The position numbers and the translations under genes are program-made. Shown in pieces: positions 1-11,547 of a stretch of DNA of 64,000 nt. The notes beneath the pieces were generated by a model. That model worked only from the letters and a program-made list of their open reading frames with translations. It was not told the origin of the DNA and searched no databases. How positions within the stretch are numbered: the stretch's first letter is position 1; the number at the start of each line of letters is the position of its first letter. The DNA is from Ilex aquifolium (taxonomy: Eukaryota > Streptophyta > Magnoliopsida > Aquifoliales > Aquifoliaceae): the NCBI GenBank assembly GCA_951799425.1, contig OX637410.1:4464001-4528000 (forward strand), in the 5' to 3' direction.

Positions 1-660
1 GTAGGAACAACGAGGGCTAAGCGGTTAGTGGGCCTCAATGCCAGAAGAGCAAATATACAAGGTAACACATTATAAGCGAGAGAAAACCTCAAGAAGAGAT
101 GGTAGACTAGAACCACCCAAAATCTGAGAGCAAATAGACTCATAATCAGGTCTCAAACCCATCAGAAAATGAACAACATTTATATCCTCATGCTGCTTCT
201 ACCAAACTGTTGAATCAGTAATGAAAGGGTGGTAGAGTTTCAATTCCTCACAAACCTCCTTAACGTGAGAATAAAAATCCGCGACACTCAAATTCCCTTA
301 GTCTAGGCAAAAAAAAATGTTATTGGCACACCTAATATGCATCAGTAAAATTACATGTATCCGAATACATAATGGCTAAGTGATCCCAAATTTCTTTGGC
401 CGTGGCAAGATAAAGCAAAGTGGGGATAATACTAGCCTCAATGCTATTCAATAATAATGAAATAATCTGAGCATTTACCTGTTCCCACTAATCATACCAA
501 GGAGTGCCTTCCTTGAGTTTAAGGTCCACTAAATATTTCTTAAAGCGTTTGTCCCATTAAGCTTAACAGAAGTCATGGGACCATTAAGGAGAATGGTAGG
601 AGACAAACTCGGTGGCAAAGGTGAAGTAACGACTGACTGATCATCAATCTTGGGTTCCAT
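1..660 (-). CDS. copia gag, partial
   Basis: Minus-strand reading starts at an ATG at 658-660 (MEPKIDDQ...) and continues leftward. It contains the copia gag motif ATAKEIWDHLAIMYSDT near 330-420. Gag forms the virus-like particle of the retrotransposon. This is a fossil gag, visible only in part. Confidence 0.6.
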
Positions 661-794
661 AGTCATATGACAACAAAAAAAATAGTCCAAGAGAGATAAA
701 GAACTCACAAAAAAATTTCACCCGAGTGTGATTTGGACACAAAATTTCGCCCAAAACCATATACACCAAGGTGATCCAGCTGAATAACGAAAGG

Positions 795-1110
795 ACTAGG
801 TCCGAACCGTGCTAAAACAGGCCTCAGACATGCTGAACCGGAGCTAAACCGTGCAAAACAGGCCTGAACCAGCCTAAGATAGGCTGAACCAAAGCTAAAC
901 CGGCTGAACCAAGCCTGGAAGAAGAAGGAACCGTGCTGAACCAGGCTCAACAACGCCTGGACCGTGTTAATTGGTTTCAACAACGCCTGGACCGTGCTAA
1001 ACCGATCGCAACTGCACCTAAATCATGCTAAATTGGTCTCAACCACACCTAGACCGTGCTGAACCGATACTGAACCATGTTGAACGGGTCCTGAACCAGT
1101 TTGAACAGAC
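795..1110. repeat. degenerate short repeats in copia leader
   Basis: The stretch is built from variants of GAACCGTGCTAAACC and CAGGCCTGAACC, recurring every roughly 15-30 bp. It lies between the LTR and gag of the minus-strand copia. It has no convincing coding potential. Confidence 0.55.
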
Positions 1111-1810
1111 TGGGCTAATACCACTCATGGACTGGACTAAACCTTAGTGGGCCTAAACGAGACTGGGATAAATCCTGGGTTGGTCTGGGCTACCAATAGA
1201 CTGGACTAGCCTGGACTTGGGTTGCTAGGCTATAGAACCAATTGAAGCACGCAATTGTGAGAGATCCACTCCGACCCGACCCAAAAAAATGTATCGTCTT
1301 CTTCACTATAAGGATTTCAACGAAACCCTTGCCTCCAACAATAGCTCCCACAGTGTCACGACCAAACGACGGCGACCACAACAAACTTCGTCAACAACCA
1401 ACGACAACCACAACCACAACCACTCCGGTGGCAACCCACACCGACATAGACCACTTTCACGTTACACCATAGTGACGATAGATATCTCCGACAATGGGAA
1501 GACAAATGGCAAACTCGCGACAACAATTCCAAGGACCACCAACAACAGTCGATACAACCACCACCGCACGATCACGGCGATCACCGACCACTTACACCAT
1601 TGATTTCAACAGAAAACAACAAATTATGGGATGCACGATTTTAGTGCAAACCCATCAAACACACTAGCAGAACCAGTATAAAGGGTCTCAAAGAAATGAA
1701 GCGAAAGTGAAAAAATAAAAATAAAAAGAAGGAAAGAAAGAAAGAAAAGAAAAGGAAAAGAGAAGATCATTAATGGGAGATTAAAATTAGACCTAATTCC
1801 TCTGATACCA

Positions 1811-2006
1811 TGTTAAGTTTAGAGGAGAGGCATATTTAACACAATATGAGAAAGGCAAAGAGAGGTTTCAACATACCCTACCTCTCACTATCAATCTTGT
1901 ATTTATAGTTACTGAACAAACATGAAAAAGAAAACTATACTCTCTGTGTAGTATACATATTACAATAAGTGTAAACCCTAATTATATTATAGTAACACAC
2001 TTAACA
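1811..2006 (-). repeat. copia 5' LTR
   Basis: The 196-bp segment begins TGTTAAG and ends CTTAACA, so it has the TG...CA ends and short inverted repeat of an LTR. On the minus strand it is followed directly by the tRNA-Met type primer binding site (TGGTATCAGAGG, plus-strand 1799-1810). The partner LTR lies outside the window. Confidence 0.8.
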
Positions 2007-2360
2007 ATAATCAATTTGAGGTAGAATTAAAGTGGGCTAAGGTTGCTTGTTTCTTAGCAAAAAAAGAGGTCAAAGATAAGTCTAAGATTCCTAAGGAGTC
2101 CAAACCACTGCCTCACAAATTTAAGGGCAATACTCCTAAGGGACTCCCAACCTATGAGAGATATCTATCATTTAACATATCTTATTCTTAGCACACGTCT
2201 ACCTCATTTCCCTCATTATCGCTTGGGCCTATGAGAGGAACATGAGAAGTTGCATGGGCAGATGTTAAAGTTACATAGGAAAGACATGTTGGGAATGTAT
2301 AAGCCCTTGTGCAGTCCAACCCTTTTTACACGAAAGAAGCAAGCCACCTAGTGAATGTGC
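2007..2360 (+). mobile_element. Ty3/gypsy pol scrap
   Basis: Plus-strand frames across this stretch show the start of a gypsy reverse transcriptase (LPHFPHYRLGP near 2200-2240, then KPLCSP and LFTRKK), matching the usual LPNLPHYRM...SPCAVP...KKDG region. Short and badly decayed fossil between the copia LTR and the LINE 3' end. Confidence 0.5.
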
Positions 2361-5054
2361 ATTAAGTTTATGACATGAATCAAATCACCATTAATTATAG
2401 GGGTTTCACACCACACTTCTCCATAGAATCTTGGCTTCATTGCCAAGACCAAGACCATCAAAGTCGATAGTAAAAAGGAGTCACCACACCTTGGAATCAC
2501 CCAAGGAATGCAAAAAAACTGCCAAGAGTCTATTCCACAATTTAGAGACATTAGAACAATGTAGTAACAAGTGAGTCATGCATTCTGAGTCATTCTAAAA
2601 AAAATGCAACACTGTGGTTGAAGAGAATATGTTGGCCTTCTTTTTTGGAGCAACTCATTAGTATTAAGTTTCTTGTATGCAAAAAACCATGCAAATATTT
2701 GAACCTTTAAAGGTGTCTTGGAGTTTCCAAATCATATCGAAAGACTCAAAGATTGGAAGACAATGCCTAACGATCAAGTAATCAAAAAAGGATTTACAAG
2801 TATCCTCCCCAAATGAAGAAAGGATCCATCTTCTTTTATAAACACACAATTATCAAGAATACCCAAGAGAGAAGACAACTTGGCAATTTCTCAATCATTC
2901 AAATTTCTATAGAAGTCAAAAAATCCCTAAAGTCTGGGAAGAAAAGGAGGTGGCCATACTAGTAATGGAAGTAAAATGGGGTCGAGACAAACGATAAACG
3001 AGGGAACATAAAAGCAAAAGATGAAACACTGAACCAAATGTCCTCTCAAAATCTAATCGCATTCCCATTAGCAACAACAAACTTGATCTAATTAGAGGAA
3101 AGAGGTAAACCTTGAAAATGACAAGGAAAATCAGAACACTCTATCTCACACACATTGATATCCCATTCATTATCTTGAATTACATATTTTCTTTTAATCA
3201 CCGAATGCCATAAACTATCAACCTCAATGGAAAATCTCCATAACCACTTGGTAAGTAACGAAATATTTCTAGCCTTAAGTTAACGAAAGCAAACCACCCT
3301 TAATTTTAGGCCTAGACACCACCTTTCAATTCACCCAATGATCTCTTTTTGTCTTCATCACTTTCTTCACATAAGAAATCTCTCATAATTTTTTCAGTCA
3401 TTTTCACCATCTTTTAAGGCATCCTAAAAAAATATATGTAATAAATAGGGATGCTCCCAAGTACATTATGAATTAAAGTTGGTCTAAGAAGACCACCCCC
3501 GGGGAAAAAAAAACAAGAAAATAAGCTTTCTTCCATCCATCGAGCCTCTTTCCAATCTTCTCAGTCATTGGCTCCCAAAAACTTAAACAATTTGGATTTT
3601 CCCCCTCAAGGTAAACCCAAGTACTTTAAAGACCACTTTGAAATAGACCACCCAAGCACATCCGCCGATCTATTCACCTTCTCTTGATGCACATTGATTC
3701 TCTCTATAACAATTTTAGATAAGTTCACTTTAAACCCCGACACCAACTAAAAACATTGCAAAATTGAGGCAATTGAGTGAATATGCCTTTCACCCTTTTC
3801 ACAAAAGAATATAGTGCCATCAGCATATTGAAGATGTATTACCTCCACTCTATTCATATCCATCCTAAACCCTTTAATAACCTCTCTACTACTTTCTCTC
3901 TCCATCCTCCTACTCAACACATCAAAGCAATAAAGTAAACAAGAAAGGTGAACGGTGTCTCCAGCCTAAGACCTCTAGTTGCCTTGAAAACACCCTTTCA
4001 AAGCCCCATTTATTATAGCAGAAAAAATCACCGAGCTTAAGTATCCTATAATCCACTTTCTCCATCTTAACCTACAATTTTTCTCTCTACCACATAATCT
4101 AAGAAATCCCAGTCCACCATGTCAATTATGCTTTTTCAAAATCAACTTTGAATACATAGCCCTCCTTTTTTTTTCTCCATATATTCCTCAGCTATCTCAT
4201 TTGCCACAAGCATTGAAGGACGCTCACCGAGTCCTTCTATCAAATGAAGTTCTCACAGAGGACTCTTCCTCTGTCCATCCTCTACTCAGCCATTTCAGAT
4301 TAAGGAGATGTGAGAGCAACTTTCTCTCTATAAGAAATTATCGTCGCGCGATAACAAAAGGACAACAAAGAAAGCTCCTACCGCGCCAGAGATTACTTGA
4401 AAATTGATGCTTCTTAATCTTAATAATATAGTTTGATCAAGCACCAGATCCAAGATTTGCCTACGCCAAACAAAAGCACCTTGGGAACCCGAGATCTCAT
4501 GTAAGGCTTCCTGAATCCTCCTCCAAAGAACTTTGGCCAAGATCTTATAAAGAGTAGAAACTAGACTAATTGGCCTAAAATCCTTAACCTCTAACAACCT
4601 CGCTTTCTTTGGAATAAGGAAAATAAATGTCGCATTTGTGCAAGAATTTACCACTCCAATTTCAAAGAATTCTTCAAAAACTTCCATTAAAATCCCCTTT
4701 AATAATCTCCCAACATTTTTGAAAAGGAATCATAGTAAAACCATCCAAACCTCGGGACTTATTACCACTCGTTTCAAATACCGGTCCTTTAACTTCCTCG
4801 TCCTCTGAGGATCTCTCAAGCTAACTAGACCAATCAAGCCCCTCAATACTAGGTCTTTCTGTGTCCTAAATAGTATATAATTTGAAGAAATAATTCAAAA
4901 TCTCACTAGTAAGAAGGCTCTCACTCTCAAGGGGCCCCCTAGCTCCTTTAAAAGCCTAGTGATCAAGTTTTTCTTCACTCTATCATTTGCAATTCTATGA
5001 AACAATTCAAAATTATTATCACCCTCCTTAACCCATTTTACTTTTGCCTTTTGT
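2361..5054 (-). mobile_element. L1-type LINE, 3' portion (RT to zf-RVT)
   Basis: Minus-strand reading gives a plant L1-like ORF2. A KVKWVKEGD-like segment lies near 5020-5050, FRPISLVSTLYKILAKVL (RT block) near 4540-4610, and the RT active-site region QYADGT near 3810-3830 in place of the usual ADD. A zf-RVT-like tail with LLLHCSNVSKLWNRLL lies near 2520-2600. Many stops and frame changes show a dead copy. The ORF continues beyond the copia insertion, at 10874 onward. A 3' poly-A tail is not clear, so the left boundary is approximate. Confidence 0.75.
4328..4687 (-). pseudogene. LINE reverse transcriptase core
   Basis: An open stretch of about 119 codons on the minus strand holds the conserved start of a LINE RT: an AxFxxLIPKK-like block (NATFIFLIPKKA), DFRPISLVSTLYKILAKVL and an SQGAFV block. 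These are the standard RT motifs of plant L1 elements, in the usual order. The open frame is a surviving fragment of a longer decayed ORF2, with no independent start signal. Confidence 0.8.
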
Positions 5055-5205
5055 TGTTGTTCTTATTTTATATTATTAATAGTGTAGGGTAATAATGTAA
5101 TTACTCATAATGTCAGTTTATTATAAATAAAAGAGTGTAGAGCAACATAGCCTCTTTTCTTTCTCTCTTCCTTTCTCTAACCCTAATATAGTTTTTACTA
5201 TTTCA
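5055..5205 (+). repeat. copia 5' LTR
   Basis: It starts TGTTGTTCTTATT and ends TATTTCA, with a conserved ATAAATAAAAGAGTGTAG core. It aligns with LTR sequences at 9952-10060 and 10729-10873, and more loosely with the LTR at 21246-21457. The tRNA-Met primer site follows at 5209. Confidence 0.75.
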
Positions 5206-6149
5206 ACTTGGTATCAAAGCATTAATTCGAGACAAAAAATCATCAGAAAAAATAGGAAATTGACGTTCGCGGTTTTTTTTCTATTACTAACATCATCGTT
5301 AGTGGTTGACGTCAGCATCATCCAACGCCGAAAACCTACCATTTGACTCGTTTTTTGGTGCTGATAATTATGGTAATTTATGTATAATTTTTTGAGGCCA
5401 TCTGAAGAGGATTTCCTATTTTTGAATAACTCAATTTCACAGATCTGGAGTTTTTGGCCAATTTGGAGTGATTTGTTGCTTGGATCCTTACCTCAGGAGA
5501 CTGATTAGAACTCGGGAGGAGTTTTGCGAGAAGCCCAGCTCTCCACATTGTTTAGCCTCTGATTAGAACAGTGCACGAAGCAGCTTGTTGGGTTGTTTTG
5601 GCCTCTCTAATCATCTAGTGTGGGGTTTTTATCGAAATTCTAAGTTGCCCAGCCTAATTTGGTGTTTGGAGGTGGGGTTTTTGGAGCAAACTCATGCCGA
5701 CAACACTATTCACACTTGAATAGTGTTTGACCTGCTCCTAAGTTATGAACTTTGGTTGTTCTTGGCCCCTATGGTGTTGTTTGAGTCCTCGTGACGTGAT
5801 TTGGTGCTGATTCTCTTTGGGTTACACTGGTGTGATCACTCAACTCATGGTTGTTTATGATGTGTTTTGGTGCCTCCATACATTTGGCTCTACTATTTAG
5901 AAGCTAAACAATGTGGATTATCCCAACCTTGTGGTTTTCATTATTATTATTATTATTAGTTTTTTTTTTTGGCATATGTATGTTATTTTTTTTTTGGGTT
6001 GTTGTTTTTGTCTTCTTTCGGTTTGTGGCTTTGATCTGACGGTGATTTAAATATTTCGAGTAATTTCTTTGACTCCATTCTTGGTTGTTTATGTGATTGA
6101 GGATTGTTTGTAGTTTATTGGTTCCCATTGTTACATAGTTGACTGTGGG

Positions 6150-9100
6150 TTTTGTGATGGCAAACTTGAATGATGGTTTTGGTGGCGATCCAAGTGATGG
6201 ATGTGATCCACTCTATTGTGTCAGTCTTGGTGGTTGAGGTATTGATCGCGGTAGACGTGGTGGTCGTAGTTATCATTGTGTGTGAAAATGTACTTATTGT
6301 GGTGGCACAAGACATACTAAGTATTATTGTTGGGATAAGTATAGGAGGCCAACACATGCTAATCTAGCTTCAGGTGATACTTTGGGTTGAATAATACATC
6401 AGTCTTCTACCAATGGCCCAGTTGCACCTGGTTCTAGCTTTCATGATGATCTTTCTCATCAACTTAATCAATTCCTTCACAAGTTGTCTTTACTTTCTTC
6501 ACATTTGTCTGCTTCTACTACCAATTTTGCTAATGGAAATAACTCAGTATGTGTGGTTGCTAAACCTTTTTTTTTCCTTTTGAATCATTGATTCTAGAGC
6601 GAGTGCTCATATATCTGGCATGTCGTCCAAGTTCTCTAATTTACATTCATCTCACTCACGTATTATGTTAGTTAATGGCTCCTCTCGACCATTACATGAG
6701 ACTGGCGATCATCGTCCTACTCACATTGTGCTATTGACCACTGGTTTATTTGTTCCTAATTTTTCCTTTAATTTATTGTATATGAGTCAATTAGCTAAGT
6801 CATTACAGTGTTTTGTAATCTTTTCTCCATTCTCTTGTGTCTTTCAAGACCTCAAGACGAAGAAGGTGATTGGTCTAAGACATGAGAACAATAGTTTGTA
6901 CTACTTAGATCATGGTGGTTCTGTTCCTCTTTGCACAAATTGCGCCAAGTTATCTCCGGTGTGAGTTGTTCTTCAGTGTTAGAATGTAATGCTTGTCAAT
7001 TAGGCAAGCATCATTGTAGTTCTTTCCTCCTAGTTCTTCAAGTTGTCAATCAAGTCCGTTTCATGTTGTTCATATAGACATTTAGGGTCCTACAAGAGTC
7101 AAAAATATTTTTGATTTTCAATATTTTGTCATCTTTGTTGATGATTTCTCTCGTATTAGTTGTTTCTTATGAAAGATCGATCTGAATTGCCTAAGATCTT
7201 TACCACATTTTAGAATGAAATTCTAGTTCAGTTTGATATACGTATTAAAGTTATTCAATCTAACAATGCACTTGAGTATATCGTAAGCATCCTCATACCA
7301 CACCTTCATGTTTAACATGCATGTGTCAAAATCATATTGAGCTAATGATGTCCTTACTTCAATTTATCGTATTAATCGCATGTCTTCCCCATTTTGGACA
7401 ATAAATCTCGTTTCTCATTTCTTTATTCTGATAAACTGCCATTTGAACTCCCTCTTCGTGTCTTTGGTTGTGTTGCATTTGTTCATCTTCTTAGTTCGAA
7501 CGGGCTAAACTTTTGTCTCGCACAGTTAAGTGTTTTCTTGGGGATATTCTCGTATGCAAAAAAGTTATCGGTGCTATGATCTTATTTCTCGCTGATACTA
7601 TGTCAGTGTTGATGTTACCTTTTTTTAGTCATCTTCTTTCTTTTTTTGTGTCAAAATATACTCTTTCCCCAGATTTAACGTTTCCTAGTCAGGGGGAGCC
7701 TTTGCTCCCTCTATTATACTAGACTATATATCTTCTTCCCCCCATATTAATACTCCTCCCTTACAAGTTTACCATCGCTCTAAGGACAAATAGGTTGTTC
7801 CATATGCTCCAGCCCCAAAGCCATTATTTGATTCTACTGAAATCCTACCTTCTGAGCCGTCAGCTAGTTCATCCATTTCTGATTTGTCTATTGTATTGAG
7901 AAAAGATACCCGTACTTGTACCAAGCATTCCATTTTAAATTTTGTTTCTTTGCATCGACTTTCATCATCTTTCTGTTGTTTTGTATCAACTTTGTCTTCT
8001 ATATTTGTGTCTAGTTCTTTAAAACAGGCTTTGGCATCTCCCAATTGGAAATTGACAATGGATGAGTAAATGAAAGCTCTTCATCAGAATCAAACATGGG
8101 ATCTTACTACTCTTCCTTCTGGTAAGGAGCCTGTTAGTTGTCATTGAGTATACACAGCGAAGTATCATCCTGATGGTTTAGTTGAACATTTGAATGCACA
8201 CTTGGTTGCCCAAGGCTACACACAGACATATAGTGTGGATTATTGAGACTTTTTCCTCCGTTGCTCGTCTTAACTCTGTATGAGTTCTTATGTCTATTGC
8301 AGTTAGTTATGATTGGCCTTTGTATCAGCTATACATCAAGAACGCCTTTTTATATGGAGACGTACATGAGGAAGTATATATGGTACCAGGTTATGTTACA
8401 TGCGGTAAGAACCAATTAGTGTGTCATCTGAAGAAAACACTATATGATCTGAAACAATCACCACATACTTGGTTTAATAAGTTCAGTATTGTTGTACTTC
8501 AGTATGATTTTTAGCGCTCAACCTCAAACCCCATTCAGTCTTTATTCGTCGCTCTTCCAAAGGCGTTATTATTCTTCCTATATATGTTGATGACATCATC
8601 ATTAGTGGGAATGACTCAGATGGTATTGTCCACTTCAAGATCCATTTGGGGAAGCAGTTTCATACTAAAGACCTAGTCCTCCTTCGGTATTTTCTTGGGA
8701 TTGAGGTTGCTCGATCAAAAGAAGATATCAGTTTATGCCAATGAAAGTATGTATTAGATTTATTGTCTGAAACTAATACTCTTGGTATACATCCAGCTAA
8801 TATTCCCATGAATTCTACAGTTAAGTTAGATGTTGAGAGTGGTAAAAGTTTTGATGATGTAAAACGCCACCGGAAGTTGGTAAGCTGATTTATCTTACAG
8901 TTACACATCCTGATATTACCTATATTGTTGGTGTAGTTAGTTAGTTCATGCATGCTCCTCGTAAGCCTTAATGAGAACTTTGTTTTCTGGTTGGAAAGAG
9001 TCTCTGTCCTTTTCACTTCTTATTACTCTTTTCGCTCACTTTTTCTAACATTTCTAGTACCAACTAATTCATTCAGGCCAGACATCTTACAATGTCATGA

Positions 9101-9945
9101 TGCACTCCTTTAATACTTTTGGCTCTCGGGAGTCTCTTTGTAGGATAGCCAAACTGTGATCCGTTAGCCCATAAGTACGTACTGTGACGAACCAGTTGTT
9201 GCTCACCCGACACGATCGTACGAGGTCACAATTCACCCAACAAGATCATCTAGGGTGAACAAGAATTGGTGATCGGATGCGTCTAAAATTCCCGCCAATG
9301 GCTAAGATGTTCAGTCGACTCCCCCCCCCCCCCCTCCTTTGTAGGGGTCCAGACCCCTACGAGTGAGCAGAAAAGAGAGGAGGAAAGAGGTAAGCTTTGC
9401 TGCCCGACATTATGGAGTACTCCTCGTAAGCCTCATTAGGAGATTATCTGTCGTATTCTTCAATATCAGAAAGGAACACTAGGTCAAGGATTATTATACC
9501 GTCCCTCATCATTCTTAACTATTCCTAGTTTTTCTAATACTGACTGGGCATGTAGTCTTGTTAACAAACAATCTACTTCATGTTACAGTACATTTATTGA
9601 TCGAACGTGCAACAGCTAAATACCAGATCATGGGTCATATGTGTGTAAGATGTTGTGGGTTCGTTCTTTACTTTATAATATGGGTATCAGTGTGCCCTCT
9701 CCTATAGAGATGCATTGTGACAACCGGGCAATTATTTTCATTGCCAAGTATTTCATGAGAGGACTAACACATCGAAGTGGATTACCATTTTATTCGAGAT
9801 CTCTTCATGCAAAAGGAGATTATCACACCATACATCAAGTCTAGTGATCAATTGGGTGGCATCCTTACCAAACCATTGGCTCGATCTGTCTTCACTAATC
9901 TTTGTTCCAAGCTAGGCATATTTGATCTTTATGCTCCAACTTGAG
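6150..9945 (+). pseudogene. copia gag-pol remains
   Basis: Recognisable parts in order are the gag zinc knuckle (near 6289-6330), GAG-pre-integrase and integrase (near 6600-7500), RT (IKNAFLYGDVHEEVYM near 8335-8380, then YVDDIIISGND near 8583-8615) and RNase H (MHCDNRAIIFIA near 9709). These are the copia domain order and motifs. Between RT and RNase H a foreign 451-bp segment is inserted. The coding region is a decayed fossil with many breaks. Confidence 0.75.
8969..9419. mobile_element. unclassified 451-bp insertion with 14-bp target duplication
   Basis: The segment is flanked by perfect direct copies of CTCCTCGTAAGCCT (8955-8968 and 9420-9433). The related copia fragment at 20656-20690 shows the uninterrupted site. 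Inside are a run of C residues near 9320-9334 and a hairpin GTAGGGGTCC/AGACCCCTAC near 9343-9362. There are no terminal inverted repeats, no clear A-tail and no convincing pol III A and B boxes. The duplication length fits target-primed (LINE/SINE-like) insertion, but the family is unknown. Confidence 0.7.
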
Positions 9946-9951
9946 GGAGAG

Positions 9952-10060
9952 TGTTAGAGTTCTTATTTTATATTATTAATAATGTAGTGTAATAATATAA
10001 TTACTCATAATGTCAGTTTATTATAAATAAGAGAGTGTAAGACAATATAGCCTACAAAAC
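9952..10060 (+). repeat. copia LTR copy (left piece at 3' end)
   Basis: It begins TGTTAGAGTTCTTATT directly after the purine tract TTGAGGGAGAG and matches the first part of the 5' LTR and of the sibling LTR at 21246. It gives way to the foldback element near 10060. Confidence 0.7.
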
Positions 10061-10728
10061 CTAATTATTCTTTTTTGGGGTGGAGCCAAATATCACTCTT
10101 AAGGGGACACTTTAGCTAATTTAATTTTCTCCTAATCGATAAAAGTAAGATGATACATTTGTACTTATTTATATCTTATTTGATACTTATGCTTTTTTTA
10201 TCAATTTGATCCTCAATGTATCAATTTTACTAATTTAGTTCCCAAAGTATTCAATTCGTGTTTAAATGGTACTTGCATTAACATTTCATTAAGCTTTTGA
10301 AAGAAGTGACCACATGTCAATCACGTGAAAATATCTAAATAAATGACAGTGATCACTTCTGTCAAACAACCTGACGGATTGTCTATGTAAGGACCACTTG
10401 GACGTGAAGTAGATATTGTAGGACCAAATTGACAAAACTGATACACTTAGAACTAAATTGACAAAATGTGCATACTTTAATAACCAAAATTGCTATTAGC
10501 CCAAATAACTAATTATTACCTTTTAAAAAACTGGGTTAAATACATCCATTTACAATTTACTTGGATGAGTTTTCATACTTTTAAATTATTGCATTATAGC
10601 TTCATTATTAATATAACTGAAAATATAGGGTAGGCAAAATTAAGAATACCTAGGAAATATTTGAGATATATATGTATAATGTTAAGGAAAAAAAATTGAG
10701 GGTTGGCACACTAGCTCCGCCAATGATT
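10061..10728. mobile_element. foldback/MITE-like DNA element in copia LTR region
   Basis: Arms of about 60-80 bp are inverted copies of each other: 10175-10245 against 10425-10505, both with a TATCAATTTTACTAATTTAG-like core. Inner inverted pieces lie around GAAGTGACCAC and GTGATCACTTC. The outer ends (GGGTGGAGCCA and, reversed, TGGCGGAGCTA) also resemble each other, so two layers may be nested. There is no coding capacity. The superfamily is not determined. Confidence 0.6.
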
Positions 10729-10873
10729 CTTTTATATTATTAGTAATGTAGAGTAATAATGTAATTACTCACAATGTCAATTTATTATAAATAAGAGAGG
10801 GTAGAGCAACATTGCCTCTTCTCTTTCTCTCTTCCTCCTTTCCTCTAACCCTAATATTGTTTTTACTATTTCA
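10729..10873 (+). repeat. copia LTR copy (right end)
   Basis: This is nearly a full LTR, from TTCTTTTATATTATTAG to TTTTTACTATTTCA, closely matching 5055-5205. The LINE sequence resumes immediately after it. Confidence 0.75.
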
Positions 10874-11547
10874 ACTGTCGCCAACTACCTTCTTTCTTCA
10901 ACAACACATTCACACTTATTCCTAAGATCACTATGTTCCCTTATAAAATCATCCATAATACCACCTGATGCTTCCAATGAATCGATTTCCTCAATTATTT
11001 TCAAAATAATTTATTGCTCCAATCTCATCTCTTCGAACAAGCTCTTATTCCACTCTATCACTTGTTGGGTAATAAATTTCAACATTTTTATGAACTAGAA
11101 ACCTTCTCAACCCTCCACATCTACCTTAGCCCACCAATTAACTACAGCTACACAAAAATAATCCACATGCTCTCAAATCTAAAAAGCACTTGGCCCCACT
11201 TAAACAAAGAAGTAACAAAAGACAACGGGCAATGATAAGAGATAGCCATAATTAAGAGCTCTTGTGTCACCTTTGGGAAAAGTTCTTCCCAACCTGAAAA
11301 AAGAGAAATCTATCCAATCTATTACAAATTAAGTTTTCTTCAAGAAGTTGGACCATCTAAAATTAGCATTCTGCAAGGGAGGATCAACAACAATGCAATC
11401 CGTAATGAACATATCAAATGTTCTCAGACTTCTTGTACTCCTAATGCCATTAAACTTTTTAGATACAAATATGACAACATTAAAGTCACCATTAGTGATC
11501 CAACTAGGACTACAAAGTCTGTAGAGATTATATAGCTCTCCCAAAAG
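10874..11547 (-). mobile_element. L1-type LINE, 5' portion (endonuclease side)
   Basis: This is the minus-strand continuation of the LINE at 2361-5054. It contains the endonuclease segment SWITNGDFNVV and VDPPLQNANFRWSN near 11340-11510, matching the GGDFNVV...DxPLxNxxFTWSN pattern of plant L1 endonucleases. It is separated from the RT part only by the copia insertion. Decayed. Confidence 0.75.

Larger units (their letters stand above)
1..2006 (-). mobile_element. Ty1/copia retrotransposon, 5' part (runs off left edge)
   Basis: Read on the minus strand this is the 5' end of a copia element: an LTR at 1811-2006, a tRNA-Met type primer site beside it (TGGTATCAGAGG), a leader of about 1.15 kb, then a gag start near 660 running leftward out of the window. 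Minus-strand gag codons around 330-420 read ATAKEIWDHLAIMYSDT, a typical plant copia gag motif. The leader is unusually long and contains degenerate repeats. The element is a fossil; only its 5' portion is visible, so its state cannot be judged. Confidence 0.8.
5055..10873 (+). mobile_element. Ty1/copia retrotransposon inserted in the LINE
   Basis: A plus-strand copia fossil lies inside the minus-strand LINE. It has a 5' LTR (5055-5205), primer site TGGTATCAAAGC (5209-5220), a gag zinc knuckle CTYCGGTRHTKYYC near 6289-6330, an integrase-start motif NACQLGKH near 6985-7010, RT motifs near 8335-8620 and RNase H near 9640-9900. A purine-rich tract precedes LTR sequence at 9952. The right end has two LTR copies separated by a foldback element. 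The flanking pentamers TTTGT and ACTGT look like a decayed target duplication. The element is old and broken many times. Confidence 0.8.

Noticed and set aside
1242-1603. Plus-strand open frames rich in Thr, Asn and His
   Set aside because: They overlap the untranslated leader of the minus-strand copia, are low complexity and have no domain or splice context.
5904-6367. Open frames rich in Asn, Thr and Val on both strands
   Set aside because: They arise from simple ATT and GGT-type repeats in and near the copia gag region; the real signal is the zinc knuckle in another frame.
8969-9419. SINE with tRNA-derived head
   Set aside because: I could not find convincing A and B boxes or an A/T tail, so it is kept only as an unclassified insertion.
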